This document shows, in pieces, positions 19,217-28,851 of a DNA stretch of 64,000 bases. The notes under the pieces are model-generated. The model saw only the letters and a program-made list of their open reading frames with translations, did no database searches and was not told the DNA's origin. Within the stretch, counting starts at the first letter, position 1. Each line of letters begins with the position of its first letter. Origin of the DNA: Pseudomonadota bacterium (lineage in GTDB: Bacteria; Pseudomonadota; Alphaproteobacteria; Rhizobiales; Xanthobacteraceae); NCBI GenBank assembly GCA_023451825.1, contig JAEXYA010000051.1:1-64000 (forward strand), written 5' to 3'. Position numbers and translations under genes: made by a program.

Positions 19217-19262
19217 CCTTATTGCCGCAGTGGCGGGTGTTTTCTTTAGGATGGTTCTAAAT

Positions 19263-21551
19263 TCACCAGCGGTAGGTCAGCTTGGCGATCGCCTTGCGGC
19301 CTTCGGCATAGAAGCAGCTCGTATAGCCGTAACAGGCGGCGACATAGCGGGTGTCAGCGAGGTTCGTGAGATTAAGTGCCAGTCGCCAATTGTCCTTGCT
19401 GTAGGCGACCAGGGCATCGATCGAGGTCGATGCGGGAACCGCGAATGTGTTGGCGTCGTCGCCGGACGTCGCGCCGACATAGCGGATGCCACCGCCGACC
19501 TGCACGCCGCGCAGGGGCCCGCCCTGCAGCGTGTAGTCCGTCCACACAGAGAAGCGATTCAGCGGCACCGTGGCCGGGGCCTTGCCGACATTCGCCGGGT
19601 CCTTGGTGATGGTCGCGTCGATATACGAATAGCCGCCGCGGATATTGAAGCCTTCGCTCAACGTTGCGGTGCCTTCGAGCTCGATTCCGCGTGAATTCAC
19701 CTCACCGGTCTGCATCGCCGCGAATGTCGGCGGTGGGAAGGTGACGACATTGGCGCGGGTCAGGTCGAAGGCGGCCAGTGTGATCAGCGCGTTGATGCCG
19801 ACCGGCTGATACTTGATGCCCACTTCATACTGCTTGCCGGTTTCCGGCTTCAGCAGATTGCCGAGACTGTCGGTGTTGAGCACCGGCAGGAACGATTCGG
19901 AATAGCTGAAATACGGGGCGATGCCGCTATCGAAATTATACATGACCGCCGCACGGCCGGTGAAGGCCGAAGCGTCGGTCGAAGCCTTGGTGTTGAACAG
20001 CGTGGCATCGACATCCGTGCTCACGAAGTCCTGACGACCACCGAGCTGGAATGACAGGCGGCCAAGCTTGATCTGGTCCTGCGCGTAAATCCCGACCTGG
20101 GATTGCTTCACGCCGGTGTCGTCGGCCGGGCCGGTATTCGTCCAGGCATTGGTGTAGACCGGGTTGAAGATGTTGATCTTGCCGGTGGTGTAACCGTCGG
20201 CGCGATCGCGGAAGGTGGTGTTGCGATAGTCGATGCCGAACAATGTCGTGTGGCTGAAAATGCCGGTGGTGAACTTGCCCTGCAGTTGGCTATCGACGGC
20301 AAAGGAATTGATCGTCGAGTCGCCAGCACTGCCGCCGCGTCCCATCAAGCCCGCCGCCTCATCTGCTGCATCCGCATATCCGGTGCCGTAGAAGCTAGCC
20401 TGCTGGTTATACATGTAGGAGTAGCGCAGGTTCTGCTTGAAGGTCAGCGTGTCATTGATGTTGTGCGAGAACAGATATCCGACCGACGCCTGTTCGGTGT
20501 CGAACTGATTGAGACCGGGCTCGCCGCCAAAGCGGTTCACCGGAATGATGCGGCCGTTGTTCGGCGTCACGGTCCCTGAAGGTGGGAAGAACTGCAGCCC
20601 CCAGCCGGCTTTGTCTTTCTGATAGTTGGACAGGAATGTGATGCTGGTGTCTTCGTTCGGTTTGAACGTCACCGCCGGTGCGATGAACACGCGGTTGTTC
20701 TTGGAGAAGTCGACCTGGGTGTCGCTGTCGCGGATGACACCGGTCAGGCGGTAGAGCACCGTGCCCTCCTTGTTGGCGGGGCCGCCGAAGTCGAACTCGC
20801 CCTGGAAGCGGTTGAAGCTGCCGCCAGAGATCGAGACTTCGCCGAATTGCCGCGCGGTCGGCAATTTGCTCACATAGTTCAGCAGGCCGCCGGTGCCGCT
20901 ACCGCCATACATGGCGGAGGAGGGGCCCTTGAGCACTTCGAGGCGTTCGGCACCATAGGGTTCGAGGCCGAGAAAATGCACATACTGGCTGCTCGGCAAC
21001 CGCAAGCCGTCGAGATAGAGACCGGCCATGGTCATGTCGAAGCCGCGGATCTGCAGGCCGCCAAAACGCGTGTCCGAGCCGCCATTGACGTCGCCGCTGA
21101 CGCCGGCCGTGTAGCGCAGCGCCTCACCGATCGAGCCGGCGCCCTGATTGATCATCTGGTCGGTGGTGACCACCGAGATCGACTGCGGGGTTTCGATCAG
21201 GCGCGTGTCGGTCTTGGTGCCCGTGCCGCTGCGCGTGGCGACGAAGCCGACCACGGGGCCACCGGCGCGCTCGCCGGCATTCGGATTGGCAGATACGGCA
21301 ACCGGTGCGGCCTGCGGCGCACGCGCGGCGCGATTGGCGCGTGATGCGCGGCTGCTCGAGGCGCGCTGTGTTGGCCGTGCTGCGGCGGGACGCGCGCGCT
21401 GCTGGGGCGATTCGACAGTGACGGCAGGGAGCGTGGCCTGCGCCTGGGCTGCGCCGGTCGGCAGACATAAGGCCAGACCGCTGGCCGCACACAGGCAAAG
21501 TGCGCGGATGGTGGAAAGCCCTGTATTCTGTCGCGTGTCTACTGTCGTCAT
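19263..21551 (-). CDS. TonB-dependent siderophore receptor
   Basis: This outer-membrane receptor of about 762 residues imports a ferric siderophore using TonB energy. The start MTTVDTRQNTGLSTIRAL gives a signal peptide ending near GAAQA; an alternative start lies at 21596. After an Ala/Arg-rich linker comes the plug domain (PQSISVVTTDQMINQGAGSI and GFDMTMAGLYLDGLRL), then the 22-strand barrel ending in the outer-membrane signature AIAKLTYRW with a C-terminal aromatic residue. FhuA/FoxA-type siderophore receptors share these features. The substrate is not readable. The PepSY partner downstream supports iron uptake. I did not find a convincing Fur or Irr box upstream. Confidence 0.92.
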   Translation of the reverse strand: MTTVDTRQNTGLSTIRALCLCAASGLALCLPTGAAQAQATLPAVTVESPQQRARPAAARPTQRASSSRASRANRAARAPQAAPVAVSANPNAGERAGGPVVGFVATRSGTGTKTDTRLIETPQSISVVTTDQMINQGAGSIGEALRYTAGVSGDVNGGSDTRFGGLQIRGFDMTMAGLYLDGLRLPSSQYVHFLGLEPYGAERLEVLKGPSSAMYGGSGTGGLLNYVSKLPTARQFGEVSISGGSFNRFQGEFDFGGPANKEGTVLYRLTGVIRDSDTQVDFSKNNRVFIAPAVTFKPNEDTSITFLSNYQKDKAGWGLQFFPPSGTVTPNNGRIIPVNRFGGEPGLNQFDTEQASVGYLFSHNINDTLTFKQNLRYSYMYNQQASFYGTGYADAADEAAGLMGRGGSAGDSTINSFAVDSQLQGKFTTGIFSHTTLFGIDYRNTTFRDRADGYTTGKINIFNPVYTNAWTNTGPADDTGVKQSQVGIYAQDQIKLGRLSFQLGGRQDFVSTDVDATLFNTKASTDASAFTGRAAVMYNFDSGIAPYFSYSESFLPVLNTDSLGNLLKPETGKQYEVGIKYQPVGINALITLAAFDLTRANVVTFPPPTFAAMQTGEVNSRGIELEGTATLSEGFNIRGGYSYIDATITKDPANVGKAPATVPLNRFSVWTDYTLQGGPLRGVQVGGGIRYVGATSGDDANTFAVPASTSIDALVAYSKDNWRLALNLTNLADTRYVAACYGYTSCFYAEGRKAIAKLTYRW

Positions 21552-22084
21552 CGTCGAGATACCCCCGTCTACAAGAACCGGCTTCGCCGGCATCATTTTC
21601 GCCTAATTCGGCTCTAACGGAGGTATCGGGGGAGTACAGGCCTTGGTCGTTAGAATAGCTATAGGCCGAGGATTCTAGTCAAGGGTGTTGCCAAGATGGC
21701 GCATAAGCCGCCTCGGATCTGGCATGTCTTCCACGGCAGAGTTGCGAGCGTGATCGACTGCGCGGATCGATTGCGACAGAAGCCCGCCGGCCGAATCGTT
21801 CGCCTCGACACGGCGCTGCTCTCAAGCGTGGCAGCAAATTCTCCGCGGCGCGGAACACCTGCAAATCTTGCGTGCATCGCATCGGGTTACCCCGTTCGTA
21901 GGCTTGCGATGCAGCTTTAGGGATGCAATAGAACGATTCTGGATTGCGGATTTTGCCTTCAAGGCAAGGGCGCAGGCCACGCCGCCGTGGGGAGGAACCG
22001 CGGGCACCGGTCATTGCTCTAGGTCAACGCGCAAGTGTTGCCGGACGGGCAAGGACAGGGAGCAGATAAGAAAGGGTTGGGATC
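21552..22084. other. Divergent intergenic region, 533 bp, no gene recognised
   Basis: This region separates the TonB receptor gene (minus) from the bc1 operon (plus) and must hold promoters for both. Short frames here show no protein features. TTAGAAT-AGCTATA at 21650-21663 resembles half of an iron-responsive Irr site but lacks a good second half. Confidence 0.55.
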
Positions 22085-22612
22085 GTGACGACAACGTCTT
22101 CGGCGCAGCACACGCGCCGTGATTTCCTATACGTAGCCACTGGGGCCGTGGCTGCCGTTGGTGCTGCAGCCGCCGTGTGGCCGCTGATTTCTCAAATGAA
22201 TCCAGATGCTTCGACGATCGCCGCCGGCGCTCCGATCGAAGTCGATCTCACCCCGATCGCCGAGGGGCAGGACATCAAGGTGTTCTGGCGCGGCAAGCCG
22301 ATTTTCATCAGCCATCGCACCAAGAAGCAGATCGACGACGCGCGTGCGGTCCCGGTCGCCAGCCTGCCCGATCCGCAGACCGACCAGGCCCGCGTCAAGG
22401 AAGGCCACGACCAATGGCTGGTCGTGATCGGCATCTGCACCCATCTCGGCTGTATCCCGATCGCCCATGAAGGCGCCTATGACGGCTTCTTCTGCCCCTG
22501 CCATGGCTCGGTCTACGACACCTCCGGCCGTATTCGTCAGGGACCGGCGCCCGCCAATCTGCCGATCCCGCCTTACGCCTTCGTCTCCGACAGCAAGATC
22601 AAGATCGGCTGA
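22085..22612 (+). CDS. petA: Ubiquinol-cytochrome c reductase, Rieske iron-sulfur subunit
   Basis: This 175-residue Rieske protein (FbcF in Bradyrhizobium) carries the 2Fe-2S cluster of the cytochrome bc1 complex and passes electrons from ubiquinol to cytochrome c1. A twin-arginine type anchor TRRDFLYVATGAVAAVGAAA is uncleaved and holds it in the membrane. Cluster ligands lie in C118-T-H120-L-G-C123 and C137-P-C139-H140. The start is GTG at 22085; no in-frame ATG lies before the twin arginines. It is followed after 62 bp by the fused b/c1 gene. Confidence 0.96.
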   Translation: MTTTSSAQHTRRDFLYVATGAVAAVGAAAAVWPLISQMNPDASTIAAGAPIEVDLTPIAEGQDIKVFWRGKPIFISHRTKKQIDDARAVPVASLPDPQTDQARVKEGHDQWLVVIGICTHLGCIPIAHEGAYDGFFCPCHGSVYDTSGRIRQGPAPANLPIPPYAFVSDSKIKIG

Positions 22613-22674
22613 GCCTCACGGCTCGCCTCGAGACCTTGCGCCGATAGTGTCGTTTTCTTCTTCAGGATCGCATC

Positions 22675-24744
22675 ATGAGCGGACCATCCAGTTTCCAGCC
22701 TTCCCATCCTGCCCTGCAGTGGTTCGAAAAGCGCCTGCCGCTGATCGGTCTGATCCACTCGTCCTTCATCGCCTATCCCACGCCGCGTAACCTGAACTAC
22801 TGGTGGACGTTCGGCGGCATCCTGTCCTTCATGCTGGGCGTGCAGATCGTCACCGGCGTGATCCTGGCGATGCATTACACGCCGCATGTGGATCTGGCCT
22901 TCAACTCGGTTGAGAGCATCGTCCGTGACGTGAATTACGGCTGGCTGCTGCGCTACCTGCACTCCAACGGCGCGTCGATGTTCTTCATCGCCGTCTATAT
23001 CCACATGCTTCGCGGCCTTTATTACGGCTCCTACAAGGCGCCGCGCGAAGTGCTCTGGATCCTCGGCGTGATCATCTACCTCTTGATGATGGCCACGGGC
23101 TTCATGGGCTATGTGCTGCCGTGGGGCCAGATGAGCTTCTGGGGCGCCACTGTCATCACCAACCTGTTCTCGGCCATTCCTTATGTCGGCGAGAGCATCG
23201 TGACGCTGCTGTGGGGCGGTTACGCTGTCGGCAACCCGACCCTGAACCGCTTCTTCTCGTTGCACTATCTGCTGCCCTTCGTGATCGCAGGCGTCGTCGT
23301 CCTGCACGTCTGGGCGCTGCATGTGGTCGGCCAGAACAATCCGGCCGGCGTCGAGGTGAAGACCGAAAAGGATGTGGTGCCGTTCACGCCCTATGCGACC
23401 ATCAAGGATGGTTTCGGCATCGTCTGTTTCATGATCTTCTACGCCTGGTTCGTGTTCTACATCCCGAACTATCTCGGCGATCCCGACAACTACATCCCGG
23501 CCAATCCGGGCGTGACCCCCGCACACATCGTGCCGGAATGGTACTACCTGCCGTTCTACGCGATCCTGCGTTCGATCCCGTCCAAGCTCGGCGGCGTCAT
23601 TGCCATGTTCTCGGCGATCATCGTGCTGGCCTTCCTGCCCTGGCTCGACAGCGCCAAGACGCGCTCGTCGAAGTATCGCCCGCTCGCCAAGCAGTTCTTC
23701 TGGATCTTCGTGGTGGTCTGCCTGCTGCTCGGCTGGCTCGGCGGCAAGCCGGCGGAAGGCATCTACATCACGGCCGGCCGTATCTTGACCGCCTGCTACT
23801 TCGCTTACTTCCTGATCGTGCTGCCGGTCCTCAGCCGCATCGAGACGCCGCGTGCGGTGCCCAACTCGATCGCGGACGACGTGCTGGCCAAATACGGCAA
23901 GAAGGCTGGCCCGATGGCGCCGGTGATCCTGGCGCTGGTTCTGGCCGGTGGTCTGGTGATGGGTGGTTCGCAGACCGCAAAGGCCGCTGAGGGCGGACCG
24001 ACGCCGCCGTCGTTGTCGTGGAGCTTTGCCGGCCCTTTCGGTAAGTTCGACCGCGGCGCCCTGCAGCGCGGCTACAAGGTCTATAAGGAAGTCTGCGCCA
24101 CCTGCCACTCGATGAACCTGGTCCATTTCCGCAATCTCGCGGATCCCGGTGGTCCCGGCTTCTCGGCGGCACAGGCGCTGGCTGTCGCATCGGACATCCA
24201 GGTCAAGGATGGCCCCAATGACGCCGGCGACATGTTCGATCGTCCGGGCCGGCTCGCCGACAAATTCCCGTCGCCGTTCCCGAACGAGAACGCGGCGCGC
24301 GCAGCCAATGGTGGAGCCTATCCGCCGGATTTGTCGCTGATGGCCAAGGCCCGCAACTATGACCGCGGCTTTCCGCAGTTCATCTTCGACTTCTTCACCC
24401 AGTTCCAGGAGAAGGGCCCGAACTATATCGACGCTCTGCTGCAGGGCTATGAGGACGCGCCGAAGGATTTCCAACTGGCGCAGGGTGCGTATTACAACAA
24501 GTACTTCCCGGGCCACGCCATCAAGATGCCCAAGCCGATCTCCGACGATCAGGTGACCTATGACGACGGCACCCCGCAAAAGGTCGAGAACTACGCCAAG
24601 GACGTGGCGACCTTTATGATGTGGACCGCGGAGCCGCATCTCGAGGCCCGCAAGAAGCTCGGCCTGCAGGTCATGGTTTTCCTGATCATCTTCGCCTTCC
24701 TGATGTACTTCACGAAGAAGAAGGTCTGGGCCGACGCGCACTGA
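22675..24744 (+). CDS. fbcH: Fused cytochrome b / cytochrome c1 precursor (FbcH type)
   Basis: This 689-residue polyprotein makes two bc1 subunits. Residues 1 to about 420 are cytochrome b, with haem-histidine helices around LHSNGASMFFIAVYIHMLRG and the PEWYYLPFYAILRSIP Qo motif. A hydrophobic signal-like segment follows (APVILALVLAGGLVMGG, near residues 415-435, ending in AKA). Residues from about 440 are cytochrome c1, with C474-A-T-C477-H478 and a C-terminal membrane anchor before KKKVWADAH. In Bradyrhizobium japonicum the same fusion is known to be cleaved after translation. A strong terminator follows. Confidence 0.96.
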   Translation: MSGPSSFQPSHPALQWFEKRLPLIGLIHSSFIAYPTPRNLNYWWTFGGILSFMLGVQIVTGVILAMHYTPHVDLAFNSVESIVRDVNYGWLLRYLHSNGASMFFIAVYIHMLRGLYYGSYKAPREVLWILGVIIYLLMMATGFMGYVLPWGQMSFWGATVITNLFSAIPYVGESIVTLLWGGYAVGNPTLNRFFSLHYLLPFVIAGVVVLHVWALHVVGQNNPAGVEVKTEKDVVPFTPYATIKDGFGIVCFMIFYAWFVFYIPNYLGDPDNYIPANPGVTPAHIVPEWYYLPFYAILRSIPSKLGGVIAMFSAIIVLAFLPWLDSAKTRSSKYRPLAKQFFWIFVVVCLLLGWLGGKPAEGIYITAGRILTACYFAYFLIVLPVLSRIETPRAVPNSIADDVLAKYGKKAGPMAPVILALVLAGGLVMGGSQTAKAAEGGPTPPSLSWSFAGPFGKFDRGALQRGYKVYKEVCATCHSMNLVHFRNLADPGGPGFSAAQALAVASDIQVKDGPNDAGDMFDRPGRLADKFPSPFPNENAARAANGGAYPPDLSLMAKARNYDRGFPQFIFDFFTQFQEKGPNYIDALLQGYEDAPKDFQLAQGAYYNKYFPGHAIKMPKPISDDQVTYDDGTPQKVENYAKDVATFMMWTAEPHLEARKKLGLQVMVFLIIFAFLMYFTKKKVWADAH

Positions 24745-24764
24745 GCAGTGGCAACATGCTTCCG

Positions 24765-24797
24765 AAAGGGCCCCTGACGGGGCCCTTTTTCGTTTTG
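24765..24797 (+). terminator. Rho-independent terminator of the bc1 operon
   Basis: AAAGGGCCCC-TGAC-GGGGCCCTTT is a perfect 10-bp stem followed by TTCGTTTTG, 20 bp after the fbcH stop. Confidence 0.93.
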
Positions 24798-24909
24798 CTG
24801 TGGCTGCGTGTGTGGGCGATGGATTCTCCCGCGTGCGTTGACTAGACTTCGCGCAAGGGGAGACGGGGGCGGACAACGCGCCATGGACATCCCTGTCGAT
24901 GGGGGATGA

Positions 24910-25839
24910 ATGCCGGGCGCGGGGATCGACCAAATTCTCCTGAATATCAGTGCGGGCGGGCAGATTGCGCTCGGCCTTGTGCTGGCCCTCATCATGTATG
25001 GCGTCGCGCTGGATCTGCGCGCCTCTGATTTCGTCGATGTGCTGAAGCATCCGCTGGCGCCGCTGTCGGGCCTCGTCGCGCAGCTTGTGTTTCTTCCGGC
25101 CATCACCTGGGCGATCACCATGTTGCTCAAGCCGCAGCCATCGATCGCGCTCGGCATGATGGTGGTGGCGGCATGTCCCGGCGGCAATATCTCCAATCTG
25201 ATCACCCATATGGCGCGCGGCAACACCGCGCTTTCGGTGTCGATGACCGGCATTTCCAGTCTGCTCGCCACCATCACCACGCCGCTCAATATCCTGTTCT
25301 GGGCCGGGCTCAATCCCGCGACCGCAGCTCTCCTGCGTCAGGTCAGCGTCGAGCCCGTGTCCTTCATCGGTTCGACCTTGCTGCTGCTCGGCGTGCCCAT
25401 GGTGGCTGGGCTGCTGACGGTACGTTACCTGCCGACGCTGGCGGATCGTCTGCGGCGACCGCTGCAAATCCTGTCCTTCGTCTTCCTGATCGGTTTCATC
25501 CTCGCGGCGACCGTCACCAACTGGCGCTATATCGGGGTATTCACCACGGCCGTCTTGCCATTCGTCGTGCTGCACAACGCGATCGCCGTGGCACTAGGCT
25601 GGGGTGTGGCGAAAATGCTGAGCCTCAGCGATTACGATACGCGCGCGCTGACCATCGAGGTCAGCATGCATAATTCCGGCCTCGGCCTTGCGTTGATCCT
25701 GACGCAATTCGACGGGCTTGGCGGCGCGGCTTTGGTCGCGGCCGGGTGGGGTGTCTGGCATCTCGTGTCCGGCTGGGCGCTGGCGGCATGGTGGAAGCGG
25801 CGTGATCCGCATCCTGCGCGGACGGAGGGCACGACATGA
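24910..25839 (+). CDS. Bile acid:sodium symporter (BASS) family transporter
   Basis: This 309-residue protein has about nine to ten membrane segments. The BASS fold is suggested by IALGMMVVAACPGGNISNLI near residues 78-98, the cation-binding crossover region, and by EVSMHNSGLGLALIL near residue 250. These transporters move organic anions or small acids with sodium. It is the first gene of a three-gene operon with 4-bp ATGA overlaps. The partners (SDR epimerase and flavin monooxygenase) suggest that the imported compound is a sterol-like or other hydrophobic acid (speculative). Confidence 0.85.
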   Translation: MPGAGIDQILLNISAGGQIALGLVLALIMYGVALDLRASDFVDVLKHPLAPLSGLVAQLVFLPAITWAITMLLKPQPSIALGMMVVAACPGGNISNLITHMARGNTALSVSMTGISSLLATITTPLNILFWAGLNPATAALLRQVSVEPVSFIGSTLLLLGVPMVAGLLTVRYLPTLADRLRRPLQILSFVFLIGFILAATVTNWRYIGVFTTAVLPFVVLHNAIAVALGWGVAKMLSLSDYDTRALTIEVSMHNSGLGLALILTQFDGLGGAALVAAGWGVWHLVSGWALAAWWKRRDPHPARTEGTT

Positions 25840-26804
25840 ACGATGCGACCTTCAATCGCGGTGTGCTGGTCACCGGCGCTGCTGGCTTCATCGGCAGCGC
25901 GCTGCTGCTGGCACTGGCAGATGAGGGGCTTGAGCAGATCACCGCGCTCGATCTGCGTGAAGTGCCGCCGACAAAGCAGCGCGCCGGCATTGAGTACGAG
26001 CATGGCGACATCCGTGATCCCGCGCTGAAGGAGATCATGGCCCGCGTCCGGCCGCGAACGGTAGTACATCTCGCTTCTGTGGTCGCCGTCGGGGGCGACG
26101 AAAGGCGCGATTATGAGATCGATGTGCTTGGCACGCGCAATGTGCTCGAGGCCTGTCTCGCTGCCGGCGTCCAGCATCTGGTCGTGACGTCCAGCGGCGC
26201 CGCCTATGGCTATCACGCCGACAATCCCGTGCCGCTGCGCGAGACCGATCCGTTGCGCGGCAATGAGGATTTTCCCTATGCGCGCAACAAGCGCGAGGTG
26301 GAGGAGATGCTGGCGAGCTGGCGCAACGAACATCCACAGTTGCAGCAGACCGTCTTCCGGCCATGCACGGTGCTTGGGCCGACCACCAGTAATCAGATTA
26401 CCGCATTGTTCGAGCGCCCCGTCGTGACCGGCCTGAGCGGCACCGCGACCCCGTTCTCGCTGATCGCCGACAGCGATGTTGTTTCAGCACTGGCGCAGGC
26501 GGTGCGCACCGGCAAATCTGGTATCTACAATCTCGCCGGCGACGGCACACTCAGCCTGCGCGAGATCGCGCAACTCAACGGCAAGCCTTTCGTGCCGATC
26601 CCGCCTGCCGTCATGCGCGGCGCGCTTCGGCTTCTCAACAGGCTGGGCCTCACGAAGCTCACGGCCGAGAACGTCAAGTTCATCCAGTATCGCCCGGTGC
26701 TCGACAACACCCGCCTGAAATCCGAATTCGGCTACAGGCCTGAATTGGATGCCCGCGCCGTGTTCGAGCGCTATCGCGACCAGCGCCCGGATCTCGCCAG
26801 ATGA
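25836..26804 (+). CDS. NAD-dependent epimerase/dehydratase (extended SDR)
   Basis: This 322-residue Rossmann-fold enzyme begins with the NAD-binding motif VTGAAGFIGSALLLALAD near residue 12. The extended-SDR active site appears as SSGAAYG (near residue 123) and Y-A-R-N-K-R in FPYARNKREVEEM (YxxxK near residue 148). It resembles UDP-sugar epimerases and 3-beta-hydroxysteroid dehydrogenase relatives; the substrate is not determinable. It overlaps the transporter gene by ATGA at 25836-25839 and the monooxygenase gene by ATGA at 26801-26804. Confidence 0.85.
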   Translation: MNDATFNRGVLVTGAAGFIGSALLLALADEGLEQITALDLREVPPTKQRAGIEYEHGDIRDPALKEIMARVRPRTVVHLASVVAVGGDERRDYEIDVLGTRNVLEACLAAGVQHLVVTSSGAAYGYHADNPVPLRETDPLRGNEDFPYARNKREVEEMLASWRNEHPQLQQTVFRPCTVLGPTTSNQITALFERPVVTGLSGTATPFSLIADSDVVSALAQAVRTGKSGIYNLAGDGTLSLREIAQLNGKPFVPIPPAVMRGALRLLNRLGLTKLTAENVKFIQYRPVLDNTRLKSEFGYRPELDARAVFERYRDQRPDLAR

Positions 26805-28078
26805 CCTGTCTTGTCATAGGCGCCGGTCCCGCAGGCCTTGCCGCCATCCAGAGCATGAAAGCTGCCGGCCATGCGGTGGAGGCCGTCGAGCAGAACGCCG
26901 ATGTGGGCGGCCAGTGGCTGTATGGCGCTGCGCCGAGCGCTGTTTACGCATCGACGCATCTGATCTCGTCCAAGCGCACCACGGCATTCGCCGACTTTCC
27001 GATGCCCGCGGACTGGCCCGCCTATCCCGGTCATCGCCAGGTGCTGGACTATCTGCAGGCCTATGCACGGCATTTCGATCTCACTCCGCTGATCCGCTTC
27101 AATACGCGCGTGACGTCTCTGATCCGCGATGGCAGCGGCTGGCGCGCGAGATTCAGCGACGGCACGTCCAGCGCATATGCCAGCGTCATCATTGCCAATG
27201 GCCATCTCAGCGATCCGCTGATCCCCAAGACGGCAGGCACGTTCGACGGCCCGGTGATGCATGCCAAGGACTACAAAACGGCCGACATCTTCGATGGCAA
27301 GCGGGTGCTCGTGGTCGGCATGGGCAATACCGGCTGTGACATCGTCGTCGATGCCGTCCACCGCGCCGACAAGGTGTTTTGGAGCGTGCGCGGCGGCAAT
27401 CATTTCGTACCGAAATTTCTCGCTGGGAAACCCGCCGACGAAGGCAACCACAAGCCGAAGCGCTTCATCATTCCGAAGGGGCTTCGCGCACGCCTGCATG
27501 AGCCGATCCTGCGCTTCATCGTCGGGGCGCCCGAACGCTTCGGCCTGCCAAAGCCCGAGCATCGGCTCTATGACCGCACGCCCATCGTCAATTCGCTGGT
27601 GCTGCAGCATCTCGGGCAGGGCGACGTGACGTTGCGCAAGCCGATCCGTGAATTCGCGGACCGGCGCGTGGTGTTTGCCGACGGCCAGTCGGACGAGGTC
27701 GATCTCGTCCTGCTCGCGACGGGCTATCGGATCACGTTTCCGTTTCTCGACGATCTCTCGGCGCTCGACTGGCAGCCAGCCATAGGCGCGCCGCGTCTCT
27801 TCATGAACATGTTTCCGTCAGACGATAATGGCCTCTATGTCGCCGGCCTGCTCGAAGGCGCGGGCGTCGGTTGGGAGGGCCGCGCGTTGCAGGCGCGCGT
27901 CATCGCGGCCTATCTTGCGGCACGCACTGCGCGTCCGGATGCCGCTGCGGCGTGGCGACGCGAAATTGCCGCGTGGTTCGCGCGGCCATCGCAACGGGAT
28001 GGCGGCGAGCACGGACTGTTTGTCGATTTTTTGACCTATAAGCGCGACCTGCAACGCGCGCTGGCCCGGTTGAGTTGA
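26801..28078 (+). CDS. Flavin-containing monooxygenase (FMO-like)
   Basis: This 425-residue class B flavoprotein uses FAD and NADPH to oxygenate a soft nucleophile or a ketone. It has the FAD motif VIGAGPAGLAAIQSMKAAGH at the N-terminus, the FMO-identifying FDGPVMHAKDYK (form FxGxxxHxxxY) near residue 148 and the second nucleotide motif VVGMGNTGCDIV near residue 170. LLATGYRITFPFLD near residue 308 fits the ATGY motif. It is the last gene of the BASS-SDR-FMO operon. The start overlaps the SDR stop by 4 bp. Confidence 0.87.
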   Translation: MTCLVIGAGPAGLAAIQSMKAAGHAVEAVEQNADVGGQWLYGAAPSAVYASTHLISSKRTTAFADFPMPADWPAYPGHRQVLDYLQAYARHFDLTPLIRFNTRVTSLIRDGSGWRARFSDGTSSAYASVIIANGHLSDPLIPKTAGTFDGPVMHAKDYKTADIFDGKRVLVVGMGNTGCDIVVDAVHRADKVFWSVRGGNHFVPKFLAGKPADEGNHKPKRFIIPKGLRARLHEPILRFIVGAPERFGLPKPEHRLYDRTPIVNSLVLQHLGQGDVTLRKPIREFADRRVVFADGQSDEVDLVLLATGYRITFPFLDDLSALDWQPAIGAPRLFMNMFPSDDNGLYVAGLLEGAGVGWEGRALQARVIAAYLAARTARPDAAAAWRREIAAWFARPSQRDGGEHGLFVDFLTYKRDLQRALARLS

Positions 28079-28128
28079 CACGTCAGGGGTCTATAACTTG
28101 CCCCGCAATCAATCAGTGGAGGATCCCC

Positions 28129-28803
28129 ATGGGAACATCGATCAGCTTCAAGCGTCCAGACGGCAAGGAAGCCAAGGGCTATCTGGCGAAAGCCGGCAGC
28201 GCCAATGCGCCGGGCGTGGTCATGATCCAGGAATGGTGGGGCTTGTCCGACCAGATCAAGGGTCTCGCCGATCGCCTCGCCCAGGAAGGCTTCGATGTGC
28301 TGGCGCCCGATCTCTACAACGGCGTGGTCGTGCCCTATCACGACACGGACGCCGCCAACAAGGAGATGAACTCGCTCGACTTCATGGATGCCACCACGCA
28401 GACCGTGCGCGGCGCCGTACAGTATCTGTCGAAGGACGGCGCCAAGGTCGGCCTCACCGGCTTCTGCCTCGGTGGTGCTGTCACCGTCATCGGCGCGACG
28501 AAGATTCCAGAACTCAGCGCCGCGGTCGCCTTCTACGGGATCCCGCCGGAGCAGGCCGCCGCGCCCGCCGATGTGCAGGTGCCGCTGCAGGGCCACTTCG
28601 CCAATCGCGACGACTGGTGCACGCCGGAAGTGGTCGACAATTTCGAGAAGGGCCTGAAGGCCGCCGGCAAGAGCGCAGAGTTCTTCCGTTATGACGCAGA
28701 TCATGCGTTCGTCAACGAACAGCGCGCCGAGGTGCATGATCTCGAAGCGGCGAAGCTCGCCTGGAGCCGTGCGGCGGCGTTCTTCAAGAAGCATCTGGCT
28801 TAG
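28129..28803 (+). CDS. Dienelactone hydrolase family protein
   Basis: This 224-residue alpha/beta hydrolase starts at MGTSISFKRPDGKEAKGYL behind GTGGAGGATCCCC; an upstream extension to 28075 lies before this site. The nucleophile is C113 in GLTGFCLGGAVTV, with an acid near D161 (ANRDDW) and H192 (DADHAF), the Cys-Asp-His triad of dienelactone hydrolases. Classic members open dienelactone in chlorocatechol breakdown, but many homologues act on other esters or lactones. It follows the monooxygenase by 50 bp and could act on its product (inference). Confidence 0.9.
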   Translation: MGTSISFKRPDGKEAKGYLAKAGSANAPGVVMIQEWWGLSDQIKGLADRLAQEGFDVLAPDLYNGVVVPYHDTDAANKEMNSLDFMDATTQTVRGAVQYLSKDGAKVGLTGFCLGGAVTVIGATKIPELSAAVAFYGIPPEQAAAPADVQVPLQGHFANRDDWCTPEVVDNFEKGLKAAGKSAEFFRYDADHAFVNEQRAEVHDLEAAKLAWSRAAAFFKKHLA

Positions 28804-28851
28804 TTGCACGCCGCACTTGCTGCGGCCTGAACGACACAGTAGGTCGGGTGC

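Noticed and set aside
21650..21663. Possible Irr/ICE iron box (TTAGAATAGCTATA) before the TonB receptor gene
   Set aside because: Only one half resembles the motif; symmetry is poor, so it is kept as a remark only.
22573..25575. A 1000-codon open frame on the minus strand
   Set aside because: It is antisense to the fused cytochrome b/c1 and BASS genes, is very rich in His, Asp, Arg and Gln as shadows of GC-rich genes are, and has no recognisable domain.
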